From UBA1081 sp045537555 (GTDB taxonomy: Bacteria > Bacillota > Clostridia > Oscillospirales > Acutalibacteraceae): DNA of 8,359 bases. The stretch's first letter is position 1. Every line of letters starts with the position of its first letter. Shown piece after piece: positions 6,229 through 8,359 of the stretch. The position numbers and the translations under genes are program-made. The notes beneath the pieces are model-generated. The model did not search any database. It was not told where the DNA came from and saw nothing but the letters and a program-made list of their open reading frames with translations. Location: positions 1 to 8,359 of the forward strand of contig JAZSPR010000085.1 of NCBI GenBank assembly GCA_045537555.1. The letters are read 5' to 3'.

Positions 6229-6918
6229 TTACAGCTCTTCTGTTATTTTATTTTTTGCAGAAACAGGTTCGTTCTGCTGTTCCTTATAGAACTTCTGAAC
6301 ATTCACATATGCTCCGATTACGCAGTAAAGGGCATAAATACCGTAAACGAGGTATGTCGCCTGACTGTAATCGTTCATTACCATCTGAATATTCAGGAGA
6401 AGTCCGACCACTGCAGACACAATCCACAGATAAGTGTATTCAATATATGCAAGCCATGTGAGAATGGGAACGATAAAGCCGAGAAGGAACGTCAGGCTGT
6501 CAAGGAGTGCATATTCGTAATTGAGATGATAGAAAACAGCCGCAAGTCCTGCCCAGAGAAAGGTAACACCGCCGAAAAAGAGAATGCGCATTTTTGTGTT
6601 CATTTTTTTAAACACAACCGTGCTTTTGTAGGCATTTTTCTTCCAGCGGAAGAAGGTCATAAGCTGAATGGGAAAACTGAAAAGAAGTCCCGATGCTGCC
6701 GAAGCATACACACCCATATAAATATATGTTCCTGTGTATAACACGGCATTTACGGCACCTATCAGTACACCTATGCGGTTTGCCTCTGACTGAAAAGCCA
6801 TAACAAAAAGCGAGATAAACAGAGGCACCATAAGGAACCATTGCTGTTTGCACAGAATTCCCGTCACAAGAATTGCAATTCCCGTGATGATTATAATAAT
6901 TTTTTTATAATTTTTCAT
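6229..6918 (-). CDS. PnuC-like small-molecule transporter (nicotinamide riboside/vitamin precursor type)
   Basis: A 229-residue membrane protein with about seven hydrophobic segments and a polar tail from residue 209. Features recalling the PnuC family are the block NRIGVLIGAVNAVLYTGTY (47-65), the segment FPIQLMTFFRWKKN (82-95), and the final pair of helices, EYTYLWIVSAVVGLLL (160-175) and YLVYGIYALYCVIGAYVNVQ (189-208). The length fits PnuC (about 200-260). Known family members take up nicotinamide riboside or thiamine by facilitated diffusion; which substrate this one takes is unknown, and the sugar context leaves open a different one. The start at 6918 has AAGGA (6929-6933) 10 bases upstream. 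It is divergent from the sialidase-fold gene and shares its control region; the MFS gene follows 75 bases downstream. Confidence 0.65.
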   Translation of the reverse strand: MKNYKKIIIIITGIAILVTGILCKQQWFLMVPLFISLFVMAFQSEANRIGVLIGAVNAVLYTGTYIYMGVYASAASGLLFSFPIQLMTFFRWKKNAYKSTVVFKKMNTKMRILFFGGVTFLWAGLAAVFYHLNYEYALLDSLTFLLGFIVPILTWLAYIEYTYLWIVSAVVGLLLNIQMVMNDYSQATYLVYGIYALYCVIGAYVNVQKFYKEQQNEPVSAKNKITEEL

Positions 6919-6953
6919 TTAGTAATTTTCCTTTTTTGCTGATTATCTTTTTG

Positions 6954-6995
6954 CAGTATATCACATTTTTTTAACAAAAACAATGTGATATATTG
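6954..6995. promoter_or_regulatory. Long AT-rich palindrome in the divergent promoter region (candidate operator)
   Basis: TATATCACATT (6957-6967) and AATGTGATATA (6982-6992) are perfect 11-base inverted repeats 14 bases apart; the arms extend to 6954-6967 and 6982-6995 with one mismatched pair. Poly-T and poly-A tracts inside can pair as well. The left arm overlaps the -10 of the PnuC-like promoter and the right arm touches the -35 of the sialidase-fold promoter, so a protein bound here would cover both. The regulator is not encoded in the window. Confidence 0.6.
6955..6983 (-). promoter_or_regulatory. Promoter for the PnuC-like gene
   Basis: On the minus strand TTGTTT (6983-6978) and TATACT (6960-6955) are 17 bases apart; the -10 matches consensus at 5 of 6 and the -35 only at the TTG. 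Transcription would begin near 6948, leaving a leader of about 30 bases with the AAGGA ribosome site. Confidence 0.5.
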
Positions 6996-7021
6996 AAAAA
7001 AAGAAACTCATAATGTAAAAT
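6993..7021 (+). promoter_or_regulatory. Promoter for the sialidase-fold gene
   Basis: TTGAAA (6993-6998) and TAAAAT (7016-7021) are spaced by 17 bases, each 5 of 6 to the sigma-A consensus. The predicted start near 7028 would leave only about 11 bases before ATG 7039, with the AGGTGA ribosome site (7028-7033) at the very 5' end, so either the leader is very short or the real start lies slightly upstream. Confidence 0.55.
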
Positions 7022-7038
7022 AAAGCCAGGTGATATAA

Positions 7039-8085
7039 ATGAAAATTGAACTTATCGGAAAACTTGAAACAGTTATGTCAAATGACAGTTCAAAACACAA
7101 TTATTTCGGCTGGCCCACGGCTGTGAGACTGCAGAACGGCAATATTCTCGTCGGCGCATCGGGTTTCAGACTTGACCATATCTGTCCTTTCGGAAAAGCA
7201 GTTGTATGTGTAAGTACAGATGAGGGAAAAACATATTCACGTCCTGCTCCCGTTATTGACACTCCCCTTGACGACAGAGATGCGGGACTTTGCCCTTTCG
7301 GTGAAAGCTCGCTGATTATCACATCTTTCAACAATTCAGCCGATATGCAACGTGAACATAACACGGACAATGCCTATGTTCAGGAATACATAAATACAAT
7401 CACAAAAGAAGACGAGGAAAAGTATCTTGGTGCAACCTATCGCATCAGTCATGACTGCGGTGTAACATTCGGTGAAATAAAACGTTCTCCGATTACCTCC
7501 CCTCACGGACCCATTGAACTGCGTGACGGCTCAATCCTCTGGGCAGGCAACAATTTTGACCATGCGGAAGACGGAATCGAAGTCCGAAAACTCATCCCTG
7601 AGACGAGTGAAACCGAACTTCTCGGTAGAATCACAATTGATAACAAAGATATTTTCCTCAATGAGCCGAATGTAATTGAACTCCCCGACGGCAGACTGCT
7701 CTGCCATATCAGAGGCGAGAATGACACCGTTTTTACAACATTTCAGAGTGTTTCCGAAGACGGCGGAAGAACATGGACTGCTCCCGAAATGCTCCTTGAC
7801 GAAACGGGCGGAGCTCCCCCTCACCTTTTCATGGTTTCCGACGGCACACTCATCTGTACCTACGGCAGACGCAAAAAACCTTACGGCATTATGGCAATGA
7901 TAAGCCGTGACAACGGAACAACGTGGGAAAAGGATTTCCGTCTTTATACGGGCGATGAAAGTGACGATCTGGGATATCCTACAACCGTTGAACTGAATGA
8001 CGGCACTCTGCTTACAGTCTTCTATGCCACGGAAAATGATAATAACCCCTGCAGAATTTTACAGCAGCGGTGGAAAATTAAATAA
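7039..8085 (+). CDS. Sialidase-fold (Asp-box/BNR beta-propeller) family protein, likely exo-glycosidase
   Basis: A 348-residue protein, no signal peptide, so probably cytoplasmic. Four Asp-box motifs mark propeller blades: STDEGKTY (59-66), SHDCGVTF (137-144), SEDGGRTW (239-246) and SRDNGTTW (289-296), interleaved with strand motifs of the form L-x-DG-x-L (for example 159-167, 213-221, 317-325). NEPNVIELPDGRLL (208-221) followed by Arg225 and later GRR (276-278) match the Glu/Arg pattern of the GH33-type sialidase superfamily. The FRIP arginine motif normally near the N-terminus is absent; the equivalent place reads FGWPTAVR (23-30), so true sialidase activity is uncertain and another exo-glycosidase or lyase activity is possible. 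Start supported by AGGTGA (7028-7033), 5 bases upstream. It is divergent from the transporter genes and monocistronic as far as the window shows. Confidence 0.85.
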   Translation: MKIELIGKLETVMSNDSSKHNYFGWPTAVRLQNGNILVGASGFRLDHICPFGKAVVCVSTDEGKTYSRPAPVIDTPLDDRDAGLCPFGESSLIITSFNNSADMQREHNTDNAYVQEYINTITKEDEEKYLGATYRISHDCGVTFGEIKRSPITSPHGPIELRDGSILWAGNNFDHAEDGIEVRKLIPETSETELLGRITIDNKDIFLNEPNVIELPDGRLLCHIRGENDTVFTTFQSVSEDGGRTWTAPEMLLDETGGAPPHLFMVSDGTLICTYGRRKKPYGIMAMISRDNGTTWEKDFRLYTGDESDDLGYPTTVELNDGTLLTVFYATENDNNPCRILQQRWKIK

Positions 8086-8114
8086 AATGAGATGTCGGTT
8101 CGCCGAGTTCCCAT

Positions 8115-8147
8115 AAGGAAGTTTTTGTTTCTCGAACAAAATTCCTT
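8115..8147. repeat. Hairpin in the left arm of the palindromic element
   Basis: AAGGAA (8115-8120) and TTTTGTT (8123-8129) pair with AACAAAA (8135-8141) and TTCCTT (8142-8147), leaving a two-base bulge and a TCTCG loop. The right terminal repeat has its own counterpart, CCGTAAG (8312-8318) pairing with CTTACGG (8342-8348), different in sequence, so foldability is kept while bases vary. Confidence 0.55.
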
Positions 8148-8155
8148 GTATTATT

Positions 8156-8181
8156 GCCAAAAGCCTTGCGAGGCTTTTGGC
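8156..8181 (+). terminator. 11-bp hairpin after the sialidase-fold gene
   Basis: GCCAAAAGCCT (8156-8166) pairs perfectly with AGGCTTTTGGC (8171-8181) around TGCG. It is 71 bases past the stop codon. It is followed by TTCAATTC, which is a poor U-tract, so termination here would be weak at best. Confidence 0.4.
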
Positions 8182-8259
8182 TTCAATTCAAGCATTTTTG
8201 CCTTTCTACGAAACTGCGAAGCACTTTAAAATGCGAAATTACGTGTACAAGAAAAGGCG

Positions 8260-8297
8260 AAAACCACCGATAACGCTGTCGCGTATCGGTGGTTTTT
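8260..8297 (+). terminator. Intrinsic terminator-like hairpin with T5 tail
   Basis: Arms 8260-8272 and 8284-8296 (13 bases, perfect) extend inward by CGC/GCG with one bulged A and a TGTC loop, and TTTTT (8293-8297) ends the structure. This is the best Rho-independent terminator in the window and would stop transcription from the sialidase-fold gene. A-rich sequence before the left arm means it could also work on the minus strand for a gene beyond the window. Confidence 0.7.
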
Positions 8298-8359
8298 AAC
8301 GCATTATTGTGCCGTAAGTTCACATTTTAAAGAAAAACTGCCTTACGGGAGCTCGGCGT

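Larger units (their letters stand above)
8101..8358. mobile_element. MITE-like 258-bp imperfect palindrome with 30-base terminal inverted repeats
   Basis: Bases 8101-8130 and the reverse complement of 8329-8358 match at 26 of 30 positions. Internal segments also mirror each other: GCCTTTCTACG (8200-8210) against a similar stretch read back from 8259, and a central near-palindrome GCACTTTAAAATGC (8221-8234). Each half carries its own side hairpin of unrelated sequence (8156-8181 and 8260-8296). No open reading frame or transposase is seen in the 274 bases after the sialidase-fold gene. A nonautonomous transposon is the simplest reading; a structured RNA or a pair of inverted repeat copies are alternatives. 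The window ends at the terminal repeat, so target-site duplication cannot be examined. Confidence 0.55.

Noticed and set aside
6919..6960. A riboswitch (NAD or thiamine class) in the PnuC-like leader
   Set aside because: The predicted leader is only about 30 bases, A/T-rich and without the stems such riboswitches need.
6957..6992. CRP-type binding site or terminator
   Set aside because: The TGTGA/TCACA half-sites are in the reverse order and spaced differently from a CRP site, and both flanking genes start here, so a terminator makes no sense.

Overview
The window looks like a chromosomal carbohydrate-utilisation locus from an anaerobic, low-to-moderate GC Firmicute, most likely a gut or rumen Clostridia (Oscillospiraceae/Lachnospiraceae type). 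The evidence is indirect: the glycosidase and transporter types, Gram-positive style Shine-Dalgarno and sigma-A-like promoter sequences, and intergenic regions full of short palindromic hairpins of a kind I associate with uncultured gut Clostridia. No rRNA, tRNA, CRISPR or transposase gene is visible, and nothing fixes the species.

Layout. Four genes lie on the minus strand, in transcription order: a PnuC-like small membrane transporter (6918 to 6229), an MFS sugar-type transporter (6153 to 4804), a polytopic membrane protein fused to a GH36-type alpha-galactosidase domain (4595 to 2151), and a cytoplasmic glycosidase of the GHL6/GH151-like type with a trimerisation-like domain (2138 to 195). 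The two glycosidase genes are 12 bases apart, and the second gene's ribosome site touches the first gene's stop codon. One plus-strand gene, a sialidase-fold (Asp-box beta-propeller) protein (7039-8085), is divergent from the PnuC-like gene. The 120-base divergent gap holds two facing promoters with a long AT-rich palindrome between and over them, a good operator candidate.

The noncoding parts are unusual. Bases 55-200 hold a string of small hairpins separated by a repeated ACATCA(C/T)T linker and ending in a 16-bp-arm hairpin that contains the stop codon of the GH151-like gene. Bases 4613-4803, inside the minus-strand gene series, hold 32-base inverted repeats (27/32 matching) bracketed by two related hairpins. 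Bases 8101-8358 form an imperfect palindrome with 30-base terminal inverted repeats (26/30 matching), resembling a MITE, and include a terminator-like hairpin.

How it could work together (inference): the membrane-anchored GH36 domain should face outward, trimming an alpha-galactosyl or alpha-N-acetylgalactosaminyl residue at the cell surface; the MFS protein would import the released sugar or trimmed glycan; the GH151-like enzyme and the sialidase-fold protein, neither with a visible signal peptide, would act inside the cell. Alpha-galactose/GalNAc, fucose and sialic-acid-like activities together would fit host-glycan breakdown, but none of the substrates can be proven from sequence alone.
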